64,000 nt of DNA from CADCVT01 sp036389485 (GTDB taxonomy: Bacteria > Actinomycetota > Thermoleophilia > Solirubrobacterales > Solirubrobacteraceae). Position numbers and translations under genes: made by a program. The stretch is taken from contig DASVPR010000060.1 of assembly GCA_036389485.1 (NCBI GenBank), forward strand, positions 93,520 to 157,519. Direction: 5' to 3'. The notes under the pieces were generated by a model. The model was given only the letters and a program-made list of their open reading frames with translations. It was not told where the DNA came from and ran no database searches. Shown here piece by piece: positions 57,032 to 64,000 of the stretch (the stretch's first letter is position 1; each line of letters starts with the position of its first letter).

Positions 57032-58096
57032 ATGCGCAACCCTCGCGACTTCTTCAAGCCCCTCGCCATCGACGCCCCCGAGCCCGTCCGCGAAGTCCCG
57101 TTCCTCCCCTCGCGGATGATCCACTTCCTCGACTTCTCCAACGAGAAGATGGTCGCCAAGGCCCCCGACCTCGCGACCAAGGTCGACATCCTGCTCGGCA
57201 ACCTGGAGGACGCGATCCCGGTCGAGCGCAAGGAGGCCGCGCGCGAGGGCCTGATCCGCGTCGGGCGCGAGATGGACCTCGGCGAGACGCAGCTGTGGAC
57301 GCGCGTCAACTCGCTGGAGTCCCCGTGGGTCCTCGACGACATCACGCGCGTCGTCACCGAGATCGGCGACAAGCTCGACGTGATCATGGTCCCGAAGGTC
57401 GAGGGCCCGTGGGACATCCACTACGTCGACCGCCTGCTCGCCCAGCTCGAGGCGAAGGCGGGGCTGACGAAGCCGATCCTCGTCCACGCGATCCTCGAGA
57501 CCGGCATGGGCGTCGTGAACCTCGAGGAGATCGCGACCGCGTCGCCGCGCATGCAGGGCATGAGCTTCGGCCCGGCGGACCTCGCCGCGTCGCGCCGCAT
57601 GAAGACCACGCGCGTCGGCGGCGGCCACCCGGGCTACCGGACGATCGAAGATCCGGAGGGGGGCGAGATCGAGGGGCCGCGCGCCTCGTACATGCAGGAC
57701 CCATGGCACTACTCGATCGCGAGAATGGTGGACGCCTGCACCTCCGCGGGCCTCCTCCCCTTCTACGGCCCCTACGGCGACATCAAGGACACCGTCGGTT
57801 GCGAGACCCAGTTCCGCGCCGCGTTCCTGCTCGGCTGCGTCGGCGCGTGGTCGCTGCACCCGGTTCAGGTCGACATCGCCAAGAGGGTCTTCTCGCCCGA
57901 CCCCGAGGAAGTGAAGTTCGCCAAGAAGGTCATCGAGGCGATCCCGGACGGCCGGGGCGTCCACATGATCGACGGCAAGATGCAGGACGACGCGACCTGG
58001 AAGCAGTGCAGGGTCATGGTCGACCTCGCGGAGATGCTCGCGCGCAAGGACCCCGAGCTCGCCGAGGCCTACGAGCTGGAGCCGGCGCCGGCGTAA
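57032..58096 (+). CDS. mcl: L-malyl-CoA/beta-methylmalyl-CoA lyase
   Basis: This 354-residue HpcH/HpaI-CitE-type lyase cleaves beta-methylmalyl-CoA to propionyl-CoA and glyoxylate and may also act on malyl-CoA. It has FLPSRMIHFLDFSNEKMVAKAP, the metal-binding NLEDAIPVERK, the Arg of LWTRVNSLESPW, VIMVPKVEG, ILETGMGVVNLEEIA, MSFGPADLAASRRMKTTRV and WSLHPVQVDIAKRVFSP. The ATG is well upstream of the conserved region. It is divergent from the caspase-like gene. With mch, it forms the lower part of the ethylmalonyl-CoA pathway; in Streptomyces these two genes are close neighbours. Confidence 0.9.
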   Translation: MRNPRDFFKPLAIDAPEPVREVPFLPSRMIHFLDFSNEKMVAKAPDLATKVDILLGNLEDAIPVERKEAAREGLIRVGREMDLGETQLWTRVNSLESPWVLDDITRVVTEIGDKLDVIMVPKVEGPWDIHYVDRLLAQLEAKAGLTKPILVHAILETGMGVVNLEEIATASPRMQGMSFGPADLAASRRMKTTRVGGGHPGYRTIEDPEGGEIEGPRASYMQDPWHYSIARMVDACTSAGLLPFYGPYGDIKDTVGCETQFRAAFLLGCVGAWSLHPVQVDIAKRVFSPDPEEVKFAKKVIEAIPDGRGVHMIDGKMQDDATWKQCRVMVDLAEMLARKDPELAEAYELEPAPA

Positions 58097-58100
58097 GCGG

Positions 58101-59177
58101 CTAGTGCCCGGCCGGCGAGTAGTGGTCGGCGAAGACCTTCGCCACCAGCTCGCCCCGGCTCGAGACGCCCGTCTTCTCGAACACGGCCTTGATGTGGTCG
58201 CGCACGGTGTGCGGCGACAGGAAGAGGGAGGCCGCGATCTCCGACGTCCCGAGGCCGCGCGCGACGAGGCGCACGACGTCGAGCTCGCGCTTCGTGAGCC
58301 CGTAGGCCTCGACGATCAGCGGCGCGACGTCGCCCGCCTTGGCGGGCTCGACGACGAGGGCGAGCTGGTCGGACCCGCCGAGCAGCGAGCCGTGCATGTT
58401 CAGCCAGACGCCGTCGCGTGTGCGCAGACGCCCGGTGGGCGGCGCCTCGCCCTCCGGCGTCGCGCGGACGCGGGCCGCGTACGCCGTCATCTCGAGCGGG
58501 ATCGCGATCCCGCCGCCGTGGTCGTAGCGGACCGGGCAGTCGACCTCCTCGATCCACGCGGCGGCCTCGCCGGTGGCCGAGAGCATCCGCGACTCGGGGT
58601 CGAGCAGCAGGACGCCCGGGCCGCGTGCGGGCGCCGCCGCGCGCTGCTCGAGCATCGCGCGCCGCAGGCCCTCGGCGATGATCGGCGACGCCTGCGCGAG
58701 CCACGCCTTCTCGGGGTCCGTGAACCGGGCGACGTCCCCGGCGCGGTCGAACTGCGCGACGCCCCAGATCGACTCGCCGAGCGTGAACGTCGCGCGCACC
58801 TCGGAGCGGAAGCCGTTCTGCCGCTGGAGGTCGCGCCAGCGCGGCGAGCGGTCGGGGTTGCCGCCGGTCTCCTCGTGGATGTCGGCGACGAACCGGCCGC
58901 TGCGGCCGATGTCGCGGAACTTCATGTAGTCCGGGACGAGGAACTCGTAGTCCCAGGTCGGCTGGCACATCTCCTGCGGCAGGTCGCGATGCGCGCCAGG
59001 GCCGATCGTCAGCGTCGTCGCGGGGTCGGTCGCGCCCATGAAGTAGCCGTCGGACGGAACGACGCGGTCGATGACGTCCCCGACGTCGGCGAGCAGCTGC
59101 TGGGCGGTCAGTCCGGCGTCGGCGAGCTCCTCGATCTCTCGAAGTGCGCCTCCTGCGTTTCGAAGATCGTGAGCCAT
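58101..59177 (-). CDS. LuxR-family regulator with an N-terminal GAF/PAS-like sensor
   Basis: This 358-residue protein ends with the LuxR HTH: VAPLIVEAYGLTKRELDVVRLVARGLGTSEIAASLFLSPHTVRDHIKAVFEKTGVSSRGELVAKVF. The N-terminal 280 residues resemble GAF-like sensors (GYFMGATDPATTLTIGPGAH, SIWGVAQFDRAGDVARF, GPGVLLLDPESRMLSATGEAAAWI). No receiver domain is seen. It is divergent from the FAD oxidase with a 120-bp region carrying a dyad, so it probably regulates that gene and itself. Confidence 0.88.
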   Translation of the reverse strand: MAHDLRNAGGALREIEELADAGLTAQQLLADVGDVIDRVVPSDGYFMGATDPATTLTIGPGAHRDLPQEMCQPTWDYEFLVPDYMKFRDIGRSGRFVADIHEETGGNPDRSPRWRDLQRQNGFRSEVRATFTLGESIWGVAQFDRAGDVARFTDPEKAWLAQASPIIAEGLRRAMLEQRAAAPARGPGVLLLDPESRMLSATGEAAAWIEEVDCPVRYDHGGGIAIPLEMTAYAARVRATPEGEAPPTGRLRTRDGVWLNMHGSLLGGSDQLALVVEPAKAGDVAPLIVEAYGLTKRELDVVRLVARGLGTSEIAASLFLSPHTVRDHIKAVFEKTGVSSRGELVAKVFADHYSPAGH

Positions 59178-59211
59178 GTGACGAAGGTAACGCCGAGCGC
59201 GGCCCCTGTGT

Positions 59212-59229
59212 ATCCCCTCTTCGGGGGAT
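59212..59229. promoter_or_regulatory. Inverted repeat between the LuxR regulator and FAD oxidase genes
   Basis: ATCCCC-TCTTCG-GGGGAT is a perfect 6-bp inverted repeat, 35 bp upstream of the LuxR-type start and 69 bp upstream of the oxidase start. The position suits an operator of the LuxR regulator acting in both directions. It could equally be a hairpin in the leader. No experimental support. Confidence 0.4.
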
Positions 59230-59297
59230 CTTGCGCATACCCAAAAACCCCAGCTTGAGGGATGGTTCCGCGGGTCGGCGGGCGCGAGCATCGCCGC

Positions 59298-60683
59298 ATG
59301 CTCTCCCGACTCGACAACCTCATCACCGGCCGCATCGTGACTCCCGCCGACTCCGACTGGGACGCCGTGCGGCAGGCCTTCAACGTCCTCCTCGACGTCC
59401 GCCCCGCCGCGGTGGCGCTCCCCGCCGACGCGCGCGACGTCGTCGCGATCGTCGACTACGCCCGCGAGCACGGCCTGCGCATCGCGCCGCAGGCGACCGG
59501 CCACAACGCCGGGCCGCTCGGCTCGGACCTCGCGGACACGATCCTCGTCAACGTCCGCGAGCTGCAGGAGGTCACGATCGACCCCGCCGCGCTGCGCGTG
59601 CGCGTCGGCGCCGGCGTCAAGTGGGAGCGGGTCGCGCCCCGGCTCTCCGAGCACGGCCTCGCCGGCCTGCACGGCTCCTCGCCCGACGTCGGGATCGCCG
59701 GCTACTCGCTCGGCGGCGGGATGGGCTGGCTCGCCCGCAAGTACGGGCTGCAGACCAACAGCGTCACGGCGATGGAGCTCGTGACCGCGGACGGGCGCTT
59801 CGTGCGCACCGACGCCGAGCACGAGCCCCAGCTGTTCTGGGCGCTGCGCGGCGGCGGCGGCAACTTCGGCGTCGTGACCGCGATCGAGTTCGCCGTCTAC
59901 CCCGTCGAGGAGCTGTACGCGGGCGCGATGTTCTTCCCGTTCGAGCGCTCGGCGGAGGTGCTGCACACGTGGCGCGAGCTGCTGCCGGCGTTCCCCGAGG
60001 AGTTGATGACGTGGGCGTCGATCCTGCACTTCCCGCCCGCGCCGTTCGTGCCGGAGTTCGCGCGCGGCCAATCGTTCGCGGTCGTGATGGGCGCGTACCT
60101 GGGCGACGAGGCCGGCGGGCGCGAGCTGCTGCGCGCCGTCCGTGACCTCGGCCCCGCCATCGACACGTTCGCGATGGTTCCCCCGATCGAGCTCGCCGAC
60201 CTCGCGATGGACCCGCCCGACCCGCTCCCGATCGCGAGCACCCACCGCATGCTCGGCGAGCTGCCCGCCGAGCTGCTCGACGAGATGCTCGAGATCACCG
60301 GTCCCGGCGGCGTCGGCGGCGAGTCGGTGGCGATGTTCCAGCTGCGGCACATGGGCGGCGCGCTGGCGCGCAAGGCGCCCGGCGCCGGCGCCCGCGCGAC
60401 GCTGCCGGGCGAGGTCAGCCTGTTCGCCCTCGGCGTCCCGATGGACGAGGAGTCCGGCGCGCTGCTCGGCGCGTCGCTCGCGGCGCTGCACCGCGCGGCC
60501 GAGCCGTACGGCGTCGGCGACTACCCGAACTTCGTCGAGGAGCCGGCGAACGTGCGCGGGTTCTTCGACGCGGAGACGTGGGAGCGGCTGCGGTGGGTCA
60601 AGGCGGTCTACGACCCGACCGACATGTTCCGCGCCAACCACCACGTGCCCCCGGCGGTGGCCGCGGCGGAGCGGGCCGCTTAG
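59298..60683 (+). CDS. FAD-dependent oxidoreductase of the BBE/GlcD-like family
   Basis: This 461-residue protein has the PCMH-type FAD domain: VRPAAVALPADARDVVAIVDYARE, the His-FAD linkage segment IAPQATGHNAGPLG, LHGSSPDVGIAGYSLGGGMGWLARKYGL and FWALRGGGGNFGVVTAIEF. The Cys that gives a second covalent FAD bond in berberine-bridge enzymes is not present (SSPDVG), so a single His linkage is likely. It ends with the BBE-like NFVEEPANVRGFFDAETWERLRWVKAVYDPTDMFRANHHV. The substrate is unknown. I chose ATG 59298; an upstream ATG at 59262 is in frame but less likely. Confidence 0.9.
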   Translation: MLSRLDNLITGRIVTPADSDWDAVRQAFNVLLDVRPAAVALPADARDVVAIVDYAREHGLRIAPQATGHNAGPLGSDLADTILVNVRELQEVTIDPAALRVRVGAGVKWERVAPRLSEHGLAGLHGSSPDVGIAGYSLGGGMGWLARKYGLQTNSVTAMELVTADGRFVRTDAEHEPQLFWALRGGGGNFGVVTAIEFAVYPVEELYAGAMFFPFERSAEVLHTWRELLPAFPEELMTWASILHFPPAPFVPEFARGQSFAVVMGAYLGDEAGGRELLRAVRDLGPAIDTFAMVPPIELADLAMDPPDPLPIASTHRMLGELPAELLDEMLEITGPGGVGGESVAMFQLRHMGGALARKAPGAGARATLPGEVSLFALGVPMDEESGALLGASLAALHRAAEPYGVGDYPNFVEEPANVRGFFDAETWERLRWVKAVYDPTDMFRANHHVPPAVAAAERAA

Positions 60684-60723
60684 GAGGCCGCGCCTCCGGC
60701 CGCCGTCGCGCCGAGCGCGCCGC

Positions 60724-61617
60724 TCAGCGGACCGGCACGGTGAGCACGCCGAGCGACTCGCTCGGCGTGCAGCCGCCGCGGGGCGCCCCGGCCAGGCGGT
60801 CGCAGGCGACGCGCGGGCCGCCCGGGCGGGCGTCGACGTACGTGAGCGCGAAGGCGTACTCGCCCGGGCAGGCGCGGCGCAGGCCCCGCCACACCACCTT
60901 CCCTCCCCGCGCGCGCCACGCCATCACCCCACACTCCCGGCGGGGCGAAGGCGCATCGACGAGCTCCACAACAAGGCGGGCGGGGAGGACCAGGTCGGCG
61001 CGCGTCCACGTCACCGTGAAGCTGGGGCGGACGCCGGTGCGCAGCGAGCGGGCGGCGATGCGCGGATGATGCGCGACCTCCACGCGCTCGCACTCGGAGG
61101 TCGTGTCGGCCGCGTCGACGATCGCCACGTCGTAGCCGGGGCCGCACTCGACGCCGTCGGCGGCGCCGTTCAGCGCGCGCACGACGTCGTCGCCCTCGCC
61201 GGCGATCAGCACATCGCGGTCGGCGTCGCCGCGCTCGTCGCGGATCAGGTCGTCGCCGTCGCCGCCGTCGGCGCGGTCCGCGCCGAGCCCGGGCAGCAGG
61301 ACGTCGTTCCCCGGTCCCCCGTAGAGCTCGTCGGCGCCGGCGCCGCCGGCGGCCTCGTCGTCGCCTGGGCCGAGGTGCACGCGGTCATCGCCGGCGCCCG
61401 CGGCCGCGCAGTCGTCGCCGCCGAAGAGCAGCAGCTCGTCGGCGCCCGCGTAGGCGGCGACGTGCTCGGAGGCGGCCGTCGTCTCGAAGCGCTCGGCGGC
61501 GTCGGTGCCGACCTGGTCGAAGTCCCAGCAGAACGCCCCGCCGCGCACGGGCGCGGCGGCGTCGGCGGTGCCGCCGAATGCGGTGACCGCCACGACCAGT
61601 GCCAGCGCGCGGCGCAT
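60724..61617 (-). CDS. Secreted protein with RTX-like calcium-binding repeats
   Basis: This 297-residue protein has a signal peptide (RALALVVAVTAFGGTADA) followed by about seven nonapeptide-like repeats of the GGxGxD type: FGGDDCAAAGAGDDRVHLG, GGAGADELYGGPGNDVLLPG and GGDGDDLIRDERGDADRDV. A beta-rich C-terminal region (PSFTVTWTRADLVLPARLVVELV) has cysteine pairs. The repeats bind calcium and build a parallel beta-roll. There is no type I secretion gene nearby and a Sec signal is present, so this is not a classical RTX toxin. Confidence 0.82.
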   Translation of the reverse strand: MRRALALVVAVTAFGGTADAAAPVRGGAFCWDFDQVGTDAAERFETTAASEHVAAYAGADELLLFGGDDCAAAGAGDDRVHLGPGDDEAAGGAGADELYGGPGNDVLLPGLGADRADGGDGDDLIRDERGDADRDVLIAGEGDDVVRALNGAADGVECGPGYDVAIVDAADTTSECERVEVAHHPRIAARSLRTGVRPSFTVTWTRADLVLPARLVVELVDAPSPRRECGVMAWRARGGKVVWRGLRRACPGEYAFALTYVDARPGGPRVACDRLAGAPRGGCTPSESLGVLTVPVR

Positions 61618-61667
61618 CGTCAGGAAACATCGGCCGAAACGCCCGAACCTGTAGGTTCTCCCGCCGC

Positions 61668-62861
61668 ATGAGGTTCTACGAATACGAGGCCCGCGAGGTC
61701 GTCAAGCGCGCGGGCATACCGGTCACCGACTACGGGTTCACGAAGGATGCGGAGGAGGCGAAGCAGATCGCCGAGCGCATCGGCGGGCCCGTCGTCATCA
61801 AGTCCCAGGTGCTCACCGGCGGGCGCATGAAGGCGGGTGGCGTGAAGTTCGCCGACACGCCCGAGGAGGCGCGCGGCCACGCCGCGGACATCCTCCAGCT
61901 GGAGATCAACGGGCACATGCCGCGGGGCGTCCTGGTGGACCCGAAGGCCAGCGTCAAGCAGGAGTACTACGCCGGCGTGGTCTGGGACGGGATCCGCAGG
62001 CAGCCGGTGATGATCTTCTCCCCCGTCGGCGGCATCGACATCGAGCAGGTCGCCGAGGAGCAGCCCGACAAGGTCGGCCGCCGCCACTTCTCGAACATCC
62101 TTCCGTTCGGCGACTACGAGGCCAAGGAGGTCATCGCCTCCACCGGCGTGACCGGCCGGCAGCTGACGAAGCTCGTGCCGATCGTCGCGAGGCTCGCCAA
62201 GCTCTTCGTCGAGAACGACATGACGCTGGCGGAGATCAACCCGCTCGGCGAGCTGGAGGACGGGTCGTTCGTCGCGCTCGACGCCCACATGGACATGGAG
62301 AACGAGGCCCGCGGGCGCCACAAGCGGCTGCTGCTCGACCTCGGCGTCGGCGACGAGGAGACGCGCGAGGCGCGCGAGCCGACCGAGTTCGAGATCGCGG
62401 GCGAGGCGGTCGACGCGATGGACCACCGCGGCGTCGCGGGCAACGTGACCGAGTTCGACGGCGACCTCGGGCTCGTGATCGGCGCGGGCGGCGGCTCGCT
62501 GACGCTGTTCGACGCGGTCCGCAAGTACGGGGGCAGGCCGGCGAACTACTGCGAGATCGGCGGCAACCCGTCGGTCAAGAAGGCCAAGGGCCTCGCCAAG
62601 CTCGTGCTGCAGAAGCCGGGCGTGGACAAGATCGCGGTGATGATGTCGATCGTGTCCAACACGCGGGTGGACATCGTCGCCCGGGGAGTGATCGCGGCCT
62701 GCCTCGAGCTCGGCTACGACCCGGCGGAGAAGATCTCGATCTTCCGCATCCCCGGCGCGTGGGAGGACGAGGGGTTCAAGATCCTGGAGAAGTACGGGGT
62801 GCGGTACGCGGATCGCTCCACGTCGATGCACGAGGCGGCGCGGATGGCGGTGGCGGCGTGA
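61668..62861 (+). CDS. sucC: Succinate/malate-CoA ligase beta-type subunit
   Basis: This 397-residue ATP-grasp protein has FYEYEAREVVKRAGIPVTDYGF, PVVIKSQVLTGGRMKAGGVKF, MTLAEINPLGELEDGSFVALDAHMDMEN, GLVIGAGGGSLTLFDAV, RPANYCEIGGNPS and MMSIVSNTRVD, all of the SucC/MtkA family. Residue choices differ from the usual bacterial SucC (YEYEAREV instead of HEYQAKEL), so malate-CoA ligase or a related activity is possible. The ATG is 50 bp from the divergent RTX-like gene, and the TGA overlaps the GTG of sucD. Confidence 0.87.
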   Translation: MRFYEYEAREVVKRAGIPVTDYGFTKDAEEAKQIAERIGGPVVIKSQVLTGGRMKAGGVKFADTPEEARGHAADILQLEINGHMPRGVLVDPKASVKQEYYAGVVWDGIRRQPVMIFSPVGGIDIEQVAEEQPDKVGRRHFSNILPFGDYEAKEVIASTGVTGRQLTKLVPIVARLAKLFVENDMTLAEINPLGELEDGSFVALDAHMDMENEARGRHKRLLLDLGVGDEETREAREPTEFEIAGEAVDAMDHRGVAGNVTEFDGDLGLVIGAGGGSLTLFDAVRKYGGRPANYCEIGGNPSVKKAKGLAKLVLQKPGVDKIAVMMSIVSNTRVDIVARGVIAACLELGYDPAEKISIFRIPGAWEDEGFKILEKYGVRYADRSTSMHEAARMAVAA

Positions 62862-63781
62862 GCATCCTGGTCGACGAGAACACGACCTTCATCGTGCAGG
62901 GGATCACCGGGCGCGAGGCGGTCAACTTGACTCGGGAGTGCCTCGACTACGGCGCGGGCGCGAAGGTCGTCGGCGGCGTGACGCCGGGGCGGCTGGGGCG
63001 CGAGGTCCACGGCGTGCCGGTGTTCGACACCGTGGCGCAGGCGGTCTCGGCGCATGGCGGCCCGATCGACGGCTCGGTCGTCACCGTCCCTCCCGCGTTC
63101 ACCAAGGACGCCGTGTTCGAGGCGATCGAGAACGGGATCAAGCTGATCGTGATCGTCACCGAGCGGATCCCGCGGCGGGACGTCGCGCAGATGGTCGAGC
63201 TGGCGAACCTGCGCGGCGCGCGGATCATCGGCCCGAACTGCCTCGGGATCATCGTCCCCGACGTCATCAAGATGGGCGGCATCGGCGGCCCGGCGAAGGA
63301 CGCCGCGAAGGCGTACTCCCCCGGCCCGATCGGCGTGATCTCGCGCTCCGGCGGCATGACGACGGAGATGTCGTCGACGCTGACCGCGGCGGGGCTCGGC
63401 CAGTCGACCGCCGTCTCGATCGGCGGCGACGCGATCATCGGCTCGACCTACGCGGAGCTGATGCCGCTGTTCGAGGCCGACTCGGACACGGAGGGAATCG
63501 TCATCTACACCGAGCCGGGCGGCCGGATGGAGGCCGAGCTGGCGAAGTGGGTGACCGAGAACGACTCGCGCCTGCCGATCGTCGCGTTCATGGCCGGCCG
63601 GTTCATGGACGAGATGCCGGGCATGAGCTTCGGCCACGCCGGCACGATCGTCGAGGGCAAGGCCGACACGGCCGCCGAGAAGATCAAGCGGCTCGAGGAC
63701 GCCGGCATCACGGTCGCGGAGGAGATCTCGCAGATCCCGGAGATCATGCGTTCGAAGATCAGCGAGAGGAGCCCGGCGTGA
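62858..63781 (+). CDS. sucD: Succinate/malate-CoA ligase alpha subunit
   Basis: This 307-residue subunit carries the CoA-binding Rossmann domain (FIVQGITGREAVNLTRECLDYG, KVVGGVTPGRLGREVHGVPVF), ARIIGPNCLGIIVPD, and GPIGVISRSGGMTTEM, with the phosphohistidine-type motif FGHAGTIVEGKADTAAEKI. In SucD this His is phosphorylated in catalysis. The GTG start overlaps the sucC stop, and its own stop overlaps the GTG of the ferredoxin-like gene, so the three are translated as one unit. Confidence 0.9.
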   Translation: MSILVDENTTFIVQGITGREAVNLTRECLDYGAGAKVVGGVTPGRLGREVHGVPVFDTVAQAVSAHGGPIDGSVVTVPPAFTKDAVFEAIENGIKLIVIVTERIPRRDVAQMVELANLRGARIIGPNCLGIIVPDVIKMGGIGGPAKDAAKAYSPGPIGVISRSGGMTTEMSSTLTAAGLGQSTAVSIGGDAIIGSTYAELMPLFEADSDTEGIVIYTEPGGRMEAELAKWVTENDSRLPIVAFMAGRFMDEMPGMSFGHAGTIVEGKADTAAEKIKRLEDAGITVAEEISQIPEIMRSKISERSPA

Positions 63782-64000
63782 GGCACGACGCCACGTTCAT
63801 CGGCATCGAGGTCTCCGACGACGTCGTCGAGGACGCCGAGCTCGCCCAGCGGCTCGAGGACGCCTGCCCCGTCGACATCTACGCCGACGCCGGCGGGCGG
63901 GTCGAGATCGTCGACGAGAACGTCGACGAGTGCATCCTCTGCGAGCTCTGCATCCAGGCGTCGCCGCCGGGCACCGTGAAGGTCCACAAGCTGTACTCGG
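63778..64000 (+). CDS. FixX-like ferredoxin family protein (5' part; cut by window end)
   Basis: The visible 74 codons have DACPVDIYADAGGRVEIVDENVDECILCELCIQASPPG. The Cys-Pro followed by CxxCxxC resembles the single [4Fe-4S] site of FixX-type ferredoxins that serve electron-transfer flavoprotein:quinone oxidoreductase. The GTG start overlaps the sucD stop (GTGA). The C terminus is outside the window. Coupling to a CoA ligase is unusual; an ETF-related operon may continue to the right. Confidence 0.75.
   Translation, partial: MRHDATFIGIEVSDDVVEDAELAQRLEDACPVDIYADAGGRVEIVDENVDECILCELCIQASPPGTVKVHKLYS

Noticed and set aside
50515..57119. Very long overlapping open frames on the strand opposite to pckG, mch and the caspase-like gene
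   Set aside because: High GC leaves few stops in several frames. The translations are Arg/Ala/Pro-rich without domains, while the opposite strand encodes recognisable proteins.
60724..61617. RTX toxin with type I secretion
   Set aside because: A Sec signal peptide is present, and there is no toxin domain or HlyB/D gene.

Overview
The window is chromosomal DNA from a very GC-rich, aerobic, heterotrophic actinobacterium. Coenzyme F420 genes, an ethylmalonyl-CoA pathway, a GTP-type PEP carboxykinase, many GTG and TTG starts, and secreted proteins with long Pro/Ser/Gly-rich linkers suggest a Thermoleophilia/Solirubrobacterales-like organism. This assignment is inferred from gene content; no rRNA or other marker gene is present. 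Coding density is extreme. About 66 genes fill the 64 kb, no gap exceeds about 135 bp, and stop and start codons overlap by 1 to 4 bases at more than a dozen junctions. I see no tRNA, rRNA, CRISPR array, insertion sequence or prophage.

Layout. 1-6.4 kb: acyl-CoA metabolism (carboxyltransferase, membrane protein, 3-hydroxyacyl-CoA dehydrogenase, enoyl-CoA hydratase, M28 peptidase, HMG-CoA lyase, hotdog thioesterase). 6.4-12 kb: F420 biosynthesis (NADPH:F420 reductase-cofD-cofC-cofE, with a convergent fbiC) and a small gene resembling lasso peptide leader peptidase B2. 12-19.3 kb: aquaporin, a shortened lipoprotein, a zinc carboxypeptidase-like protein, a degenerate receiver, YgfZ and a DEDD-exonuclease/GIY-YIG fusion. 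19.4-30.5 kb: crotonyl-CoA carboxylase/reductase, glycosyltransferases, a nucleotidyltransferase, a SigB-type sigma factor, ClpS, a metallo-beta-lactamase-fold hydrolase, a methyltransferase, ethylmalonyl-CoA mutase and MeaB. 30.5-43 kb: mixed housekeeping genes (regulator, monooxygenase, LLM oxidoreductase, SDR, moaA, HAD, polyol dehydrogenase, CDP-glycerol-type transferase, mobA, enoyl-CoA hydratase). 43-51.6 kb: ABC exporter, a giant secreted zincin with 12 cysteine-containing repeats, and a divergent ECF sigma factor with a Ser/Gly/Asp tail. 51.6-58.1 kb: PEP carboxykinase, mesaconyl-CoA hydratase, a lasso peptide precursor, a glutaminase-less lasso-cyclase-like protein, a secreted caspase-fold protease, and malyl-CoA lyase. 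58.1-64 kb: LuxR regulator, FAD oxidase, RTX-like protein, an atypical succinate-CoA ligase pair and a FixX-like ferredoxin (cut by the window end).

How the genes fit together. Ccr, Ecm with its chaperone MeaB, a MaoC-type mesaconyl-CoA hydratase and Mcl make up much of the ethylmalonyl-CoA pathway for acetyl-CoA assimilation. The 3-hydroxyacyl-CoA dehydrogenase can feed it, and SucCD and PEP carboxykinase can take its products to gluconeogenesis. The F420 genes supply the cofactor for LLM-type oxidoreductases such as the one at 32.6 kb.

The most interesting discovery is an unlisted 42-residue ORF at 54038-54166 (minus strand). It has a textbook lasso-peptide leader (Tyr, Pro, Gly and Thr at canonical spacings) and a 17-residue core with Asp at position 9. 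It lies 9 bp downstream of a compact asparagine-synthase-like cyclase that lacks the usual N-terminal glutaminase domain. That gene in turn lies 10 bp downstream of a secreted caspase-like protease. The cassette sits between two ethylmalonyl-CoA pathway genes. No B1 (RRE) gene is visible, and the only B2-like gene is about 44 kb away.
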